In this document: one piece after another, positions 44,691 through 57,568 of the stretch
How the letters are laid out: every line of letters begins with the position of its first letter
Numbering within the stretch: position 1 is the first letter of the stretch
Assembly: GCA_037962975.1 (NCBI GenBank)
Contig: CM075670.1
Span: forward strand, 149,486,501 to 149,550,500
Source of the DNA: Clitoria ternatea
Lineage: Eukaryota > Streptophyta > Magnoliopsida > Fabales > Fabaceae
Length of the DNA: 64,000 bases
Direction: 5' to 3'
Translations under genes and position numbers: made by a program
The notes under the pieces: generated by a model
What the model was told of the DNA's origin: nothing
Database searches by the model: none
The model's input: the letters and a program-made list of their open reading frames with translations, nothing else

Positions 44691-44959
44691 TCATCTAGGC
44701 TCCATGTAATTGCTTTTCTCTCTTGGTGTTCTCCCTTTTGCATAACTCGCGTAGGTTTCTCCCTCTCTAGAAGGAGTACCCTACGCGAGTTGGGTTGTTC
44801 GGGTTGGTTAAAGTTTGGGTTTGAAACAAGTAGACTTGTTTGTCATGCATTTTTCTTTGCCCAGCCTTATGTATTGTTTTTGTTTCTCTTGGGCCTTGAG
44901 GCCTCATTATTCCTATACTTGTTTCAATTGCAATATATACTACTTTTCACCCCAAATAA

Positions 44960-44971
44960 AAACGACAACAA
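44960..44971. repeat. LINE target site duplication, right
   Basis: AACGACAACAAT, matches 30361-30372. Confidence 0.8.
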
Positions 44972-46195
44972 TCATTGTGTCATTTCTATGACACAAGTGT
45001 TTACGCTATCAAACAAACACCATACAAAACACTTTTTTTCAAGTCCCACTTAAAACTACCTCAAATCAAACAACTATTTTTGTGAGAACCCCTAAATGAC
45101 AAATAATTTTAAAAATAGAATTATTAAAAAAAGCCTTCATTCTAACTAGCCATTAAATAAATATTAGATAAAAATATTTTTAATTAAATAAAGTTAACAG
45201 TTATTTTATTTTAAAAGCATTTTAAAAAGGAACTTATTTTTTTATTTAACTAATAAAAAATTAAGTTGTTGATTGAAATACATTTTCAAAATAAATTTAT
45301 TAAACAATTATTTGTTTTTTATTTAAAAATGTTTTCAAAATTTATATTATCAGACGGATTTTATTATTTCTTATTTTTTAAAACTGTTTCGAAAATGAAT
45401 TCTTAAAAACAAAACCAACCTTTGTTAATCAACAAAACCAACTTCAAACTACCCCTCTCTAAAAAATAAAGAACGCCTAGAAAAATCATACAATTAATAT
45501 TATTCTTTTTGTTAAAACTATATTTCTTTTCTAATTTATTCTTCAATTATAAAATTTAAGAGCATCTTTTTTTATTTTTTCTAGTTTCACTAAAAATAAA
45601 AATTAAACTTGTATCAAGAGACTCCAACAACTCCCAACGACTCAAATAATTAAATATGTTATGAAACTCAATAACTCACCTTACTTTACCAATTAAACTA
45701 ATTCGCTTTATCGTGTCTTTTTAATTTATTATTCCATCAATCTTAATTAAGATTAAGATAAAGATATTGTTTAAAAATCAATTAATATTCTCTTAAAACT
45801 TTAAATAGATAGATACACAAAAACAATAGAGTTAAAAAAACGAGTGAAACTGTACTTATTTTCTCGTCATTTCCCATCTCAAATTCTTTCTTTACATTTC
45901 ACGAAAATTTTACTTGGTAAAAACAACGAAAACCGTAAACCAACTCCAAAAACATAAAAATTGCAAATCAGAACTGTAACCCCGTCTAGGGCAGCCGGTT
46001 TGGATACACGAAATAAAAAAATATATACACATGGCAATCACGAAAGCAATTGAATTTTAGAAGCTGAGTAAAGACTCCCCATTAGATACCATGTGGGAAA
46101 TTAGAAGCTGATTGATAAAAAAAATTAAAAAAACTATAAAATTCTGCACAATTCAGTCCTCACTAAAACCACATAAACTAAATTGTAACACCCTG
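44972..46195. other. Intergenic DNA and 3' UTR of the KH-CCCH gene
   Basis: Very A/T-rich. I see no further element. The part next to 46195 must hold the 3' UTR of the minus-strand gene, but no unique polyadenylation signal stands out. Confidence 0.6.
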
Positions 46196-49100
46196 TCATA
46201 TTCCAGACTTGCGCAATTCATCTGTTCCATGTGCAAAGTGACACCTTTCCCCAAAAGTGCAGGAACCTTTAGCAAAATTTTCACACAGTTTTGTCTTGAA
46301 GTTACTTCCAGGGGCAGATGTCTGTGTAGTAGGGTTTTTCATTGGAGGTGGTCCCGAGACAGAACTAACATTTAGAATAAGTTCATGAACCATGGCACTG
46401 GCTTGTTTGATCTGATCAAAACTGCCTTCAAGCTCAATGTTTCTAAGGTTAGGATCCATGTCATGATCCCTTATGGAAAGTTTAGCTCCTGTTACGCGAC
46501 ATATTTGTTTGGAGTTGACACCGTTTTTTCCAATTACAGCTCCAGCCAGTGAAGCATTGATGCTAATTTTTGCAGTAGCCGAGGCTCCAAAGCCGGCAGC
46601 AGCTCCATGAGCTGGAAGTGGGGGCTCAGGCCGTCCACCCCTGCTGCTTTGCATTGGTCCCAGTAAACGGGGATCTTCATATGATGGAGCTGTTGGCCTG
46701 CCAAGCTCCAACTCACCATGCGCAAAGTGACATTTGTCACCAAATTTGCAACCTTCAATTGTATTATACTTGTTGCACAATCGGGTTTTAACAACTGGAG
46801 GAGAAGACCCATCTGGGAAGGATGGTGGAATAGGATTTCTACCAGCTTGAGGAATAGCAGGATTGCTACCAACATTGATCATCTGAGATACAGTTTTGAG
46901 GCCACCAGGAACATAATGTAAAAAATGGCATCCTTCACCAAATGGACAGCCAGAGGTACTGCATAATACATGAAAGCAGATCACATCAGACTAACATACA
47001 ACTTTTAGTATAAAAATTGTGAAGATAGGGATGGACCTAGCAAAATGTTAATCAAGTCTACTCAAGTAAGTCTACTCAAGAATGAAACTGAAACTTAGCC
47101 CAAAAAAAGGGAAAAGAAAAATACATCAAGGTTGCACTGTTTAAGATGATTATCATAAAACTTATCAACAATGCTTTCCCTAACCAAACTGTTGCTGTAC
47201 TTTTTCTTCAAGGATGTTGAGAACCAACACCCTTAGACTATGTTTGAGAGCTAGATTTCAGGGGGAAGGGGAAGACTTTTTACAACCTTCCCCTCCAAAC
47301 AATGGATCTCCCCTTCACCCTCCCCTTCCCTCTTTAAACCTTCCCTTCCCCCACCCCTCCTAACTCCCAAACAAAGCCTGAAAGAACTAGTTAAAGAATA
47401 ATAAATGGAAAGATTTTATTAAAATAATAACCCTGGAGAAGCATTAGAAATCACAGTAGGAGTGCATTAATGATTTTCAATAGAAACTTCCATATTTTAT
47501 TCCTGTGCAGTGCCCTCACCTTTCTTTAATTGGTAGAATAGAATAAATTTGACAAATATACAAAGCAACTCAAAAAATTCAATAATCAGAAAATATCTTC
47601 CTTTGGATCAGTAAATACATTATTTGACAAGTTTTTAGCAGCACAAAACATAATGATTGATGGCCAAAGTAATAAATAATACAGAATTCACAAATCCCAA
47701 TGAGTATAGCTTAAAAAGTAAAAGAAAAATAGGATCCAAATCTATACAGTTTGAGTATATCAACGACGGAGTGAGAGAATAGCGCATGGTTACATGATAA
47801 TTAAGTTAAATAAGTGCGGCACTAACGGACAAATTCAAGCACCTCTGATAACAGCAGATAACATGCAACACAATGGTGTGCAGCTATAAAAGAATTTCAA
47901 AATAATTCTCTACAAAACCAATTTTTAAAACCTTCAGAAAAAACAGTTAAGTGGATGCATTATTTATATTGACCAGTAACTACAATGATAATCATACAAA
48001 ACAGACTCTAGCATGGCATATGTAATTCACAAAATGCACCAAGTAACAGTTCATCAAATAACATAGGAAGTATGTCAACTTTAAGCCTAAAATAATAGTA
48101 TTCAATGGCAACAGAAAAATGCTCAATCTAATTTCTCATAAAAGCAGCACCAACTTGGAGATCACATTTGATGCTCCCAATGATAGCAACCAAACACAAC
48201 ATATGAAGGAATGCAAACGCAAAGGATGCAAGACAAATGGTTATCAAACACTCACACCAATTCTCTGCACAAATGTGCAGCGTAGTGACTAGCTAGCAAG
48301 ATAAATGGCTGATTGAATTTCTAAAAGTTCAAGGGTGGCTCATTTCCTATTTGTTATCAAGGCCTTCTCACCAATTCTGATTCAGACAATAGAAATCAAT
48401 TAACTGAAACAAACCAGGAAGAGCACCAATAACCAAGGCAAGGGAAGAGAACAAGATGGCAGGGTATCAACCCTTGTGCCTGAAAACACAGGTAGACCAC
48501 TTCTCCTAATATTCTACAAGTGTACATATACAGGGTAGTAAAACGACAAAGGTAGAAAGTGTCTACCTTTATGAAGAAAGGCATCAACAGAATATGCATG
48601 GTAGAAGTAACCAAAAAGAATATGGCGTGATCCAATCAGAAGGCACTTTCTAGCACACGGATATTAAGATATCACTATCATGCACATATGATTCAACATC
48701 AACATTTGATGGCCTTGCCCAGCATTAAACAGGAGAAGGATGTTAAACTTCTACTTAATAACTACTAGTATCAATGAACATGATGCAGCAATCACTAACT
48801 TTTGAAGAGAAAAGGACAAAATCTACCCACATAAAAATTCTATCAGGAAATAAACAGTCAAACAAAGAACAACCTTTAAAATGGAACCAATGGGAAAAAT
48901 TAAACCTCAAATAAAAAATTGGAAAGTGAAAACAAATTTTAACAAGTTTAACTAACATTGAATAAGAAATTTCATCAATGTTGCATTCCACAGAATTTTA
49001 CATCATTCTTAATGAGATTACTAAGAAGCTATTTGCTTCAGCCAATCAGACCAGTAATGCTCTAAGGTTATGAATGTTCAGTGCCAACAAGTGTAGAAGT

Positions 49101-51864
49101 TAAGTGTAGTATATTATATATGAGAGAGATTGGGTGGATAAGTAGATATAGAAGAAGGAAATGGAAGGATTAGGAAGAGTGTAATCATGTATACAAGGGA
49201 AAGTTGGAGTGGCATCTGCTGAGAAGACAACGGATACTCACCTAGGGAAACTTGGTAATTTGAAAAGAAGACCAATAGAGTCCTAAATGAGAGCATGGAT
49301 CAAATGGGAGTTGGCTCAATTAAAAAGGAAAAAGGAAAGGTTAGAAAACATTGGGACAAACCATTAAAAATACATTGGTCTGCATGGATTTAGAGTCAGA
49401 GAAACTTCAATTTTTGATAGAACCCAATGGCTGAATTGATCCACATAATTGACATCATCTACGGGGACAAGCCTGAGTTGATGTCTAACTAAGATGACAC
49501 TTTTACCATGCCACAGAAGAGCGTGTAGTAATTTTAACCTTGGGAATGTTAACTTAAAAACCTTCAATGCACATAATATATGTGTGTGTGTGTGTATAAA
49601 GATGGCACCATTCCAGTTTACAAGAATCCATTACATATTTCAGCTACTATCCTTATTTAATATATAATACACATAATATAGCAATATGTGGTGAATTGAA
49701 GAGACCTTTACACACACATTATTAGATTTATTTAAATTGAAAAAATAGATATTCTTATTAAAACTGAAAAACTAATCAAACTAGAAAAGACTGTTCCGGA
49801 AAGACTGATCTGTACAGTGAGGAATTTGATTAAATAAAATTTGGAGCAAATAGGTGACAAAGCTGACACCAACCTAGAAAAAAGGCTGTAGCTAAGTTAG
49901 TGGAAAATCCAAAGGGGCAATCCCACCTTGGTAGTTATACTAGTCCTTTCTGGCATAACAGTTAGGAAATTTTGCAAAAGAAAGAAATCACTAGTGGAAG
50001 ACAATATGATTTTGATTTACACTAAGTATATCATCCTAACTGAGTAGAGCTGGTTAAAAGACATCATGGAATTCAGAAAGACTAATCAGTATGTTAATTA
50101 ATAATAGGAATATAAGTTGGTGAGACTATCAGGGTTTCAGCAAAACAATTATATCCAAAATACCACTATGCTCTTCCCAAGATCTAATGCCTTTCTATGT
50201 TTACAATCTTAATAGTGTTTTGTACTTGTAGTTTTATGTGGAGGTTTAGTAACAGAACCTCAGCAGTTGCTAATTGTGGCTTCCTCTCATTAAAACTAGG
50301 CATTGCTATCCAAGCTATAGTTAATCTTAAAACTTAAAAGCGAGGCTGTCAGCACCAAATACAAATCCTCAGACCTCGAGATAATTAAGTGACCAAACAA
50401 ATACAAAACAAATATCAGGCATATATGAAATAAGTAATATAGTCGTTCTGTGCAACAAAATTATCAATTATCATCATTGTATCCTGGAGAGCCAGATGAT
50501 TTTAAGATTTTCCAAACATAACTCAGAATGGGGTACATTAAGAATTTTTTCAAGCATCAACCCGCTTATGTATTGGTCCATTAATATCACATGTCTCAAG
50601 ACATGTACTGCTCTAGCCATTTCCATGATCAGCATCAGACCTCTTTACTGCATATATTGTAGAAAATTGAATTCAACCAAATACGTAGATCAAGTTTTGC
50701 ATCCCATAGAACTGCTTTCATTTATATATAGCCCAGAAAGCACTTAATAGAACTGATCTTGAACATCAACAATTTCTGTTCATAGTCTTGTTATCGTAAT
50801 TAGAAGTAGAACCTGTATCACAGCTTTGACTACCCAATTCATTAGTCATATCATCTATATTCTTGCTTGCAGTGAGTGTGTACCAAATTTTTTCCAGAAC
50901 ATTTGAAAATTTATGCAAATATCAAAGTGCATTAGATTTTATTTTAGATAAGTTAAAGATTTGAACCTGAAAAACTTTGTGCATGGCTTCGATTTGCTTC
51001 CTAAACCAGTTGGAAAGGACTCCATTTCTGTTACAGAACATTAATTAAGTCCTCTTAGTTAAAATTCCATTGATGTTTTATTATTAAACTTAGAGATACA
51101 TCCAACAACCATTTCTTGCTAATATTTAATCCATATTTTTCTATATTTATTATTGAATCCATATTTTTCTATACTTATTATTTAATCAAATATTAGCTCA
51201 TTTAAAGATTTACGGATATTGAGTGTTTTCAAAGCAGGGTTCCCAGCATAATTTTACTCAACATCCAATACAAATCACCACACAGAGCGTAAGTTTTATT
51301 ATATGGGTCCTGTTAACAAGTGCTCTAAGGAAATTGTTTAAGAAAACAAGAGTAGAAATTTTTAATTGAAAACTGTATGGGGATTGCTTAGAAATGAGAG
51401 TGGGAGCGTAGGTCTGTTTTAATAATATTTTTAAATGAAAATATTTTATTTGTTTGTACTTCCATAACTAGTGCACTTGTTACCATTTTCCTTATTATAT
51501 TAACAACATTGAACTTAACTATACCGTGGCGAAAATTATTCAGCGAAATACAGAACCAAAAATAAATTGAAAAAAAAAGGAGAGAAGTTGGTGAGATTTC
51601 CCTCACCTTCTAGGTCGACTATTAATCATTAGGAGGAGTGCAGATAAAAATTTAACAAATTCATTTTCGTACGAAGGAAACATGTAGCATAGAAGATTGT
51701 AACACCAAGAAACTAAGAACACAGTTACTTCAAGATACTAAACAAACATGGTAAAGCATAAGCAAAGGTGAGAAAGAAAAGAGTAAAGAAGAACCTGGAC
51801 GGGATTTTTTGGCGCCCCCATTGCCATTGAAGAAAGCTTCAGGTCTCACCCTCTTGCGATCCAT
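46196..51864 (-). CDS. KH-domain, triple CCCH zinc-finger RNA-binding protein (KHZ-like)
   Basis: Three coding exons: 51864-51795, 51027-50967 and 46958-46196 (70, 61 and 763 bp; 894 bp, 297 residues plus TGA). All junctions are GT-AG and keep the frame (split Glu and Ser codons). Zinc finger 1: C39-x8-C48-x5-C54-x3-H58, itself split by intron 2. Finger 2: C105-x8-C114-x5-C120-x3-H124. A KH domain spans about 170-240 with the GKNG loop at 187-190. Finger 3: C269-x7-C277-x5-C283-x3-H287. The family (Arabidopsis KHZ1/KHZ2 and relatives) binds RNA; KHZ1/KHZ2 act in flowering and senescence. Two fingers around KH are usual there; this protein has an additional middle finger. The start is the ATG of [12 protein letters not shown], which matches the family N-terminus in style. 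All metal ligands are intact. Confidence 0.95.
47235..47379. mobile_element. Possible small foldback/MITE-like element in intron 2
   Basis: The ends AGACTATGTTTGAGAG and, on the other strand, AGGCTTTGTTTGGGAG match at 13 of 16 positions. The interior is rich in GGGGAAGG and CCTTCCCC. No clear target duplication. Confidence 0.35.
49580..49595. repeat. (GT)n microsatellite in intron 2
   Basis: About eight GT units in a TA-rich setting. Confidence 0.9.
51028..51794 (-). other. Intron 1 of the KH-CCCH gene (767 bp)
   Basis: Donor CCAG|GTTC, acceptor TGTAACAG|AAATGG. No other feature is seen. Confidence 0.9.
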
Positions 51865-51952
51865 CGACAACTCTAACCCTAAATTCCCTAATCCTTAGGG
51901 TTCCGACAGAGAGAGAGAGAACGCAACTTGAGAAAAGAGGGTATATATTTCT
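51865..51952 (-). promoter_or_regulatory. 5' leader and core promoter of the KH-CCCH gene
   Basis: On the minus strand a TATA-like AAATATATAC (51941-51950) lies about 80 bp above the ATG. A CT repeat (CTCTCTCTCTCTGTC) and a telo-box AACCCTAA at about 51896-51903 follow. Telo-boxes and CT-rich leaders are common in plant housekeeping promoters. The TATA is close to the ATG, so the leader would be short, about 50 bp. Confidence 0.5.
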
Positions 51953-52726
51953 ACTATATTGTATTCTATCGTCACTTTTGTTCTCTACCTCATACTCGTT
52001 TTATTTGCCTATTTAATATTATATAGTGTGTGGGAGGTGACGGACGCGTTAGATCTATGGACATCATGCCCTATCTATCTATCCCATTCTTATCTCACCA
52101 ACGTTTTTTTTTTTCTCTTTTTCACTTCCACTTGATGAAGTTATTAAAAAAAACATGCTTTCTAAACATAAGCTATAAGGATTGAGTTTTCTTTCTCACT
52201 TTATGATTCTTTTTTTCCACTCGATGAAATTAGGAAAAAAAACATGTTTTTTAACATAACCTATACGGATTTTTAAAAAAAAAAATAAAGTTGAGTTTGA
52301 ATTTGAAATACGAGAAGTAGTATTTTTTTATTAAAAAAATAATTTCATCTAAAATATAATAAAAACTTTAACATTACTTACACTATTCCCCAATGTATTT
52401 ATTTATTAATGCTCTTTATATTTATCCAGTTAATTAAGATTATATAGAATCAAATAATATCTAAACTGCTACTACATGAGTACACATTATACATTGAAAA
52501 AACTAAACTGGGGCATTAATTACAATTAATTAGTAGTTCACATAAATTGTAAAAAAAATGTGAATAATATTCTGTTTTATTTTATATTTTTCACTATTTA
52601 TATATGTTATATATTTATAACAATATGTTAGAATCAAGAAGACTTCTGAAAAAATCTTAGATTTATTGATAACCAACATTAAGAATTCTAATTTAATCGA
52701 GTCGTAAATTGTTAACATTTGATAGT
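51953..52726. other. Intergenic A/T-rich DNA
   Basis: No gene or recognisable element. Two similar 60-bp stretches (about 52130-52190 and 52210-52270, CACTTCCACTTGATGAA / TTTTCCACTCGATGAA) suggest a local duplication. Confidence 0.5.
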
Positions 52727-53470
52727 CTATCTAAATGTTTCTCAAAATACAAAGCATGGACTATAAAATAAAGGAGGAGTTTCTGCACAGCACAAGTTTG
52801 GTGAGACAAAGAAGAAAATGCATCAAAGAAGAAAATAAGATTTGGGAATATTCTTCAACGTCAAAAGCTTATCTGGACTCGTACCAAAAACCCAGACTCG
52901 TCAAGCCATACTGCAAGCATCAAGAATGTAGAAGAGTTTTATCCTCGAGGCAACCTTCATCAACCAGACTCTATCCCCATGCTTCATCAAGATAGAAGCT
53001 GCTTCAGACCTCTTGCAAATTTTTCAACAAGAATCTGATTGCTCTTTATGAGTCTCATCATCAACACCTTATGGATCAACAGACCCTGAATCATTTCAAA
53101 GGTTGTCCTCATACGAATATGGTGCAAAGAACATCGGCGATCTGAATCAAAATATAAAGAAGATCTACGAGAAGATTGACCAACCAAGGCAGATCTTAAT
53201 TCATCCTAAAAAGCATCAAGTTTTCATCTGTGCTTCATGCATTCAGAGAACCTCTGAACAAAAACCTTTCTCTTTAGTGAAAACTTATGCTACTTCTACT
53301 ATGCATATGATTACACAAGTCTCAAAGCTCTCTAACCTATATTACTTGTGCAGAATGACTCTCTCTAACCAGAAAGCTTTTGTCCTTTGTGCAACAACTC
53401 TCTCAACAGTTGTATCATTTCTCAACGGTCACCTTACAACCATCTTCTCTCTAGGACCAATAAGAAAATC

Positions 53471-53480
53471 TTATATATAG
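53471..53480 (+). promoter_or_regulatory. TATA box in the probable Copia LTR
   Basis: TTATATATAG, followed by GAACCAACCTCTCC about 10 bp later. Confidence 0.5.
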
Positions 53481-54084
53481 AGAACCAACCTCTCCATTCA
53501 AGCGTGGGAAGTGGCGCAAAGAGAAGTGAAGAGAGGTAGAGCAAGAAACACAAAAAGTATGAGTTAAAAGAAAGAAAAAGAGAGAGAGCTTGTTAGAGTG
53601 AAAAGAAAAATGGAGATGGGCAAATCTCACAAAAATAGTGTGAATAAGAAAAGGAAAAATACAAACAAGCTTCAGATGTTTATATGCAAAAGCCCATGAA
53701 AAAGAAGAAATGACAATCTGCTCAAGAAGAAGATACAAGAATAAGAAATATTGTCATGAAGAAAATGAAAGCTCGCTACTGCAGACCATTTCCATTTCAT
53801 AAGCACTAGCAATCCAAATCAGAAATATGCTTTTCTCACATCAGCATTTTCTATAAGCATATCATTTCTGATCAAGCTTTCAGGCTTAGTACATTTCGGG
53901 TCTATCTTGCATCTTGTACATGTACTAAGTCTTATTTGAAATAAGTCCTTCTATTTCTTCACAAACCTCATTATCAAGGTAACTTAGCTCAGCTAAGTCA
54001 GAAGGCTTATTTATTTTGATTGTATTAATACTTCCAATTTCTTATAAGCACAGGTCTGGTAGACCTGTTGGGAAACATTATTGG

Positions 54085-54335
54085 CTTGAAGAGGCTTTAG
54101 AAAGAATACTTTGGTTTAAGCTAGGAGTGGCTTGTGAAAGAATACTTGGGTCTGCCCTAGGAGTGGGTGCTGTAAAAGAATACTCAGTTTGAGTCAGAAA
54201 TGGTTGGAGTCAAGAATACTCAAAAGCACGATCTGTGCTTAAGCTAGGAGTGGTTGGACTCAAGAATACTCAAAAGCACGGTCTTTGCTTAACACAGGAG
54301 TGGCCGGATTCAATAATACTCAAGGGCACGGTCTG
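54085..54335 (+). repeat. Diverged tandem repeat with AAGAATACT core
   Basis: Six units starting AAGAATACT(C/T), about 36-50 bp long. The last three include CAAAAGCACG(G/A)TCT(G/T)TGCTTAA and GGAGTGG. Confidence 0.8.
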
Positions 54336-54610
54336 TGTTGTTTACGTAAAAGAGATATTTTACATAATGGAAAAACCCTTCAAATCTGAAGGTACTGGAT
54401 GTAGTTTCTGTGATAGAAGTGAACCAGTATAAATCTCTTGTGTGTTGTTTCTCTCCCTATCTTTTACAAGAGTCTGTTGCTTTATTGTATATCTTCTCTT
54501 ATTCACAAAAGTCTGCTCTGTTGTGCAAATCACTCTTTCATTTAAATATCACTTTTTGGTTTGAAAATGTGACAGACTTATTCAACCCTCTTCTGTTCTC
54601 CAAACCATCA

Positions 54611-55165
54611 CAATATTATTAAATAATTTTTAACTTACATTAAATATATATTTTAATAAATAAAAATTTAGTAGTTATTTTGAAAAATTAAGCATTTATG
54701 TCTAAAAAATTCGCATGATCTTAAATTAGTTATATAAAAAATTATGATATCAAATAAATTTCTTAAATTAATAACAATAAAAATAATAAATTTGTTAAGT
54801 TTATAATCAAAATACATTATGCGTGGAAGACTCTTTTACACTATCACCCAATCTTGAATTGTCATTTAAGTAAAAAATTCTTGACATTTGTAATAATTAC
54901 AGTTTAATTGTGATGCATTGCTACATTGAAAATTTTCAATCAATAAAAAATCACCCAACAAAGACTTAAACGTTTGGGAGACTTAAAATAAATTTAAGAA
55001 AAAATTCACTAATAAAATATTTTATTAAAATTATCATACTTTTTGTGATTTAAATTTATCTATTAAATTATCATAATTATTTTCATTTAACATTTCTTTT
55101 TCAATAGACAATAAGGCCAGTCCGTTTAATTTTTGTTGAGATATTGTTGATCTTAGATAAATTTT
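54611..55165. other. Intergenic A/T-rich DNA
   Basis: No gene or element recognised. Confidence 0.55.
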
Positions 55166-56129
55166 TGTTCACAATGAGTTTGTAACGCACAAAATTATAG
55201 AGAATTACTCTATTAAAATAGAGTTATTTACTCAACGTCACTTGAATTACAATAAGGTTTGATCTTGGTCGTATTTATACATCAAAGAAGGGCCTTAATC
55301 ATGGCCCGATATCTAATAGATAAAGATAATTTTTAAGATAGGAGATAAGGATAACTTCATAGAATTGAATAGATAGAGACAATCTCCTAAAATAAAAAGA
55401 TAAGGGGGCTTAGCTAATCTGAAGGGAGCAGGACCCCTCAATCACGAGCTCTTAGTCATCGGACGAGCCAAGTAACTATGTGTTGAGTGGTTGAATGTTG
55501 AGCGCCCGTACATCAAGCGCTTTGTATGCCATGTGTGAGCTTTGTAGTTCCTCTGGTCGAGATTCTATTTTAACTTAATTTGATGAGTTGAGTCGTACTT
55601 GTCTTATTGCTAGTCTGGTGGGCCTCGTTAAAACCTGTTAGGGGAAAACTAGTGGGGAAAACCCCTCAAGTAAGAAAGAGAGTGCCCTCATTACATTCAA
55701 CGGTAATATATCTTTACTATTTTGGTGAGCCTCGCTAAAACCTCTCAAGGGAAACCTAATGCAAAAAATCCCTTGAGTAGGAAAAAAAAGTGTCCTCGTT
55801 ACATTCAATTGTAATACATCTTTAAATATGTAGTGTTTCATGTCCATGGGATGCTTATTCCTTTTAACTCTTTAAGTCGGTATGCTTCTTTGTCGATGAC
55901 TTCTCCTACCCGGTGTAGGCTTTCTCAATTCGCTGCTAGTTTCCTGTCCTCTCTAATTCTTCTATTGTTGTCAGCTACTTTTAGAATTAGATCTCCTCTT
56001 CGAAACGGTCATGGCCTGAGTAGGGTGTTCTATTTATGAGTGGATTTGAGACTTGTATCTAACTCTCTTTCTTCTAGATTAAGGTCGAGGTCTTATTGAA
56101 TTTTATTGTTACTCCCTCGATTGGGATTT

Positions 56130-57050
56130 TAGGACTTATCATCATAATAATAATTTTTCCTTACCCCCAAAGTGTCGCTTGGGTTTTTAAGACTTAACGT
56201 AATAATGAATTTGTCGTTACCCCTAAGCTGTCACTCAAGTTTTTAGGACTTAACATAGTAATGAATTTGTCGTTATCCCTGAGTTACCGCTCAGGTTTGT
56301 AGGACTTAACATAGTAATGAATTTGTAGTTACCCCTGAGTCGTCATTTGGGTTTTTCAGACTTCACGTAGTAATGAATTTGTCGTTACCCCCAAATCGTC
56401 GCTCAAGTTTTTAGGACTTAACGTAGTAATGAATTTATCGTTACCCCCGAGCCATCGCCCAGATTTTTAGGACTTAATGTAGTAATGAGTTTTTCATTAC
56501 CCCCAAGTCGTCATTCAGGTTTTTAGGACTTAACGTAGTAATGAATTTGTTGTTACCCCTAGCTGTCACTTGGATTTTTAAGACTTAATGTAGTAATAAA
56601 TTTGTCATTACCTCTGAGCTGTCGTTCGAATTTTTTGGACTTAATGTTATAATGAATTTTTCGTTATCGTCGAGTCATCGCTCGAGTTTTTAGGACTTAA
56701 CATAGTAATGAATTTGTTGTTACCCCCGAGTCGTCCTTTGGGTTTTTAGGACTTAACATAATAATGAATTTGTCGTTACCCCTGAGTCATCGCTCGGGTT
56801 TTTAGGACTTAACGTAGTAATAAATTTGTCGTTACCCCCGAGCCCTCGCTCAGGTTTTTAGGACTTAACATAGTAATGAATTTGTCTTTACCCCTGAGCC
56901 CTCACTCAGGTTTTTAGAACTTAACGTAGTAATGAATTTGTTGTTACGCTCGAGCTCTCGTTCGGATTTTTAGGACTTAACATAGTAATGATTTTGCCAT
57001 TATCCTTGAGCCGTTGCTTGAGTTTTTGGGACTTAACGTTAGGAAAAATG
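56130..57050. repeat. 56-57-bp tandem repeat, about 16 copies
   Basis: The unit contains GGACTTAACGTAGTAATGAATTTGTCGTTACCCC and a segment CCGAGTCGTCGCTCGGG that can pair with itself (CCGAG/CTCGG). Core starts at 56192, 56248, 56304 and 56360 give a 56-bp period. Copies are 80-90% alike. Confidence 0.92.
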
Positions 57051-57235
57051 CCATAAAGATTATTGAACTGAATCTTACTTGTATTATTTTTGTTTGGGTC
57101 ATTCAGCTATTGCCCTGCTTTTTCAAGGATCCCAACCCCTAGCTTCACGCTCCTTTATATTTATGTAATGTGTTTCCTTCTTCCTGAAATCATCCATATT
57201 AATCAAGGGGCTTTTTGGCTAAAGATTCGGAAAAC

Positions 57236-57568
57236 TTACATGGACGCAATCCCATTTGTATTTGGATAACTGCATGTCTCTCTCTCCTTCGATCGATGAT
57301 TCCTCAAGTCTTCGTTTTCTTTTCTCCACTCCCCCATGGTACGTTGTAGTGTTTCGATGAGGGCTAAACCTTCTTCCAATTGATTACAACCACCCTGGTG
57401 TCCTTCCTGATTTCGTCGGGTGTCTCCTTCTTCTCTTCGGCTGGGGTTGCTACGCATGGTCACCATATTCTTTCTTCTTAGAGTAAGTCCTTCTCTATAT
57501 GATGTGGGAATCGTTTTACCGGACCCTATGATGGGCACCAAAATGTTCACTTTGAGTTCATAACGCAT
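57236..57568 (-). pseudogene. Start of a Tat-type gag frame
   Basis: 110 codons. It begins in the LTR end, passes the primer-binding region and continues into a charged, Arg/Glu-rich segment of the kind that opens Tat gag proteins. No gag core domain follows before the stop; the frame gives way to the tandem array. Confidence 0.4.

Larger units (their letters stand above)
30373..44959 (+). mobile_element. L1-type LINE, decayed, split by two insertions
   Basis: The element runs from a pyrimidine-rich 5' leader (about 30385-30770) through ORF1 (about 30775-38890, interrupted by 31747-38668) and ORF2 (39275-44680, interrupted by 39721-40993). It ends in a tail CCCCAAATAAA at 44959. A 12-bp duplication flanks both ends. 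Excluding the two inserts it is about 6.4 kb, normal for a full-length plant L1. Both ORFs have many stops and frameshifts, so it is old. Confidence 0.85.
46959..50966 (-). other. Intron 2 of the KH-CCCH gene (4,008 bp)
   Basis: Donor CAG|GTTCAAAT, acceptor TTATGCAG|TACC. It is long for a plant intron. It contains a possible 145-bp foldback element (47235-47379) and a (GT)n run (49580-49595), but no coding domain that I recognise. Confidence 0.9.
52727..54610 (+). mobile_element. Probable solo LTR of a Copia-type element
   Basis: About 1.9 kb without coding domain. It has a TATA box TTATATATAG (53471-53480), a purine-rich leader, a diverged tandem block and an end TTATTCAACCCTCTTCTG…CATCACA typical of Copia LTR 3' ends. 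Exact ends and target duplication could not be fixed by eye. The open frames inside (for example 53103-53480) show no known domain. Confidence 0.5.

Noticed and set aside
53103..53480. 125-residue ORF as a possible host gene
   Set aside because: It lies in U3 of a probable Copia LTR, ends at the TATA box, and shows no recognisable domain. It remains possible but unsupported.
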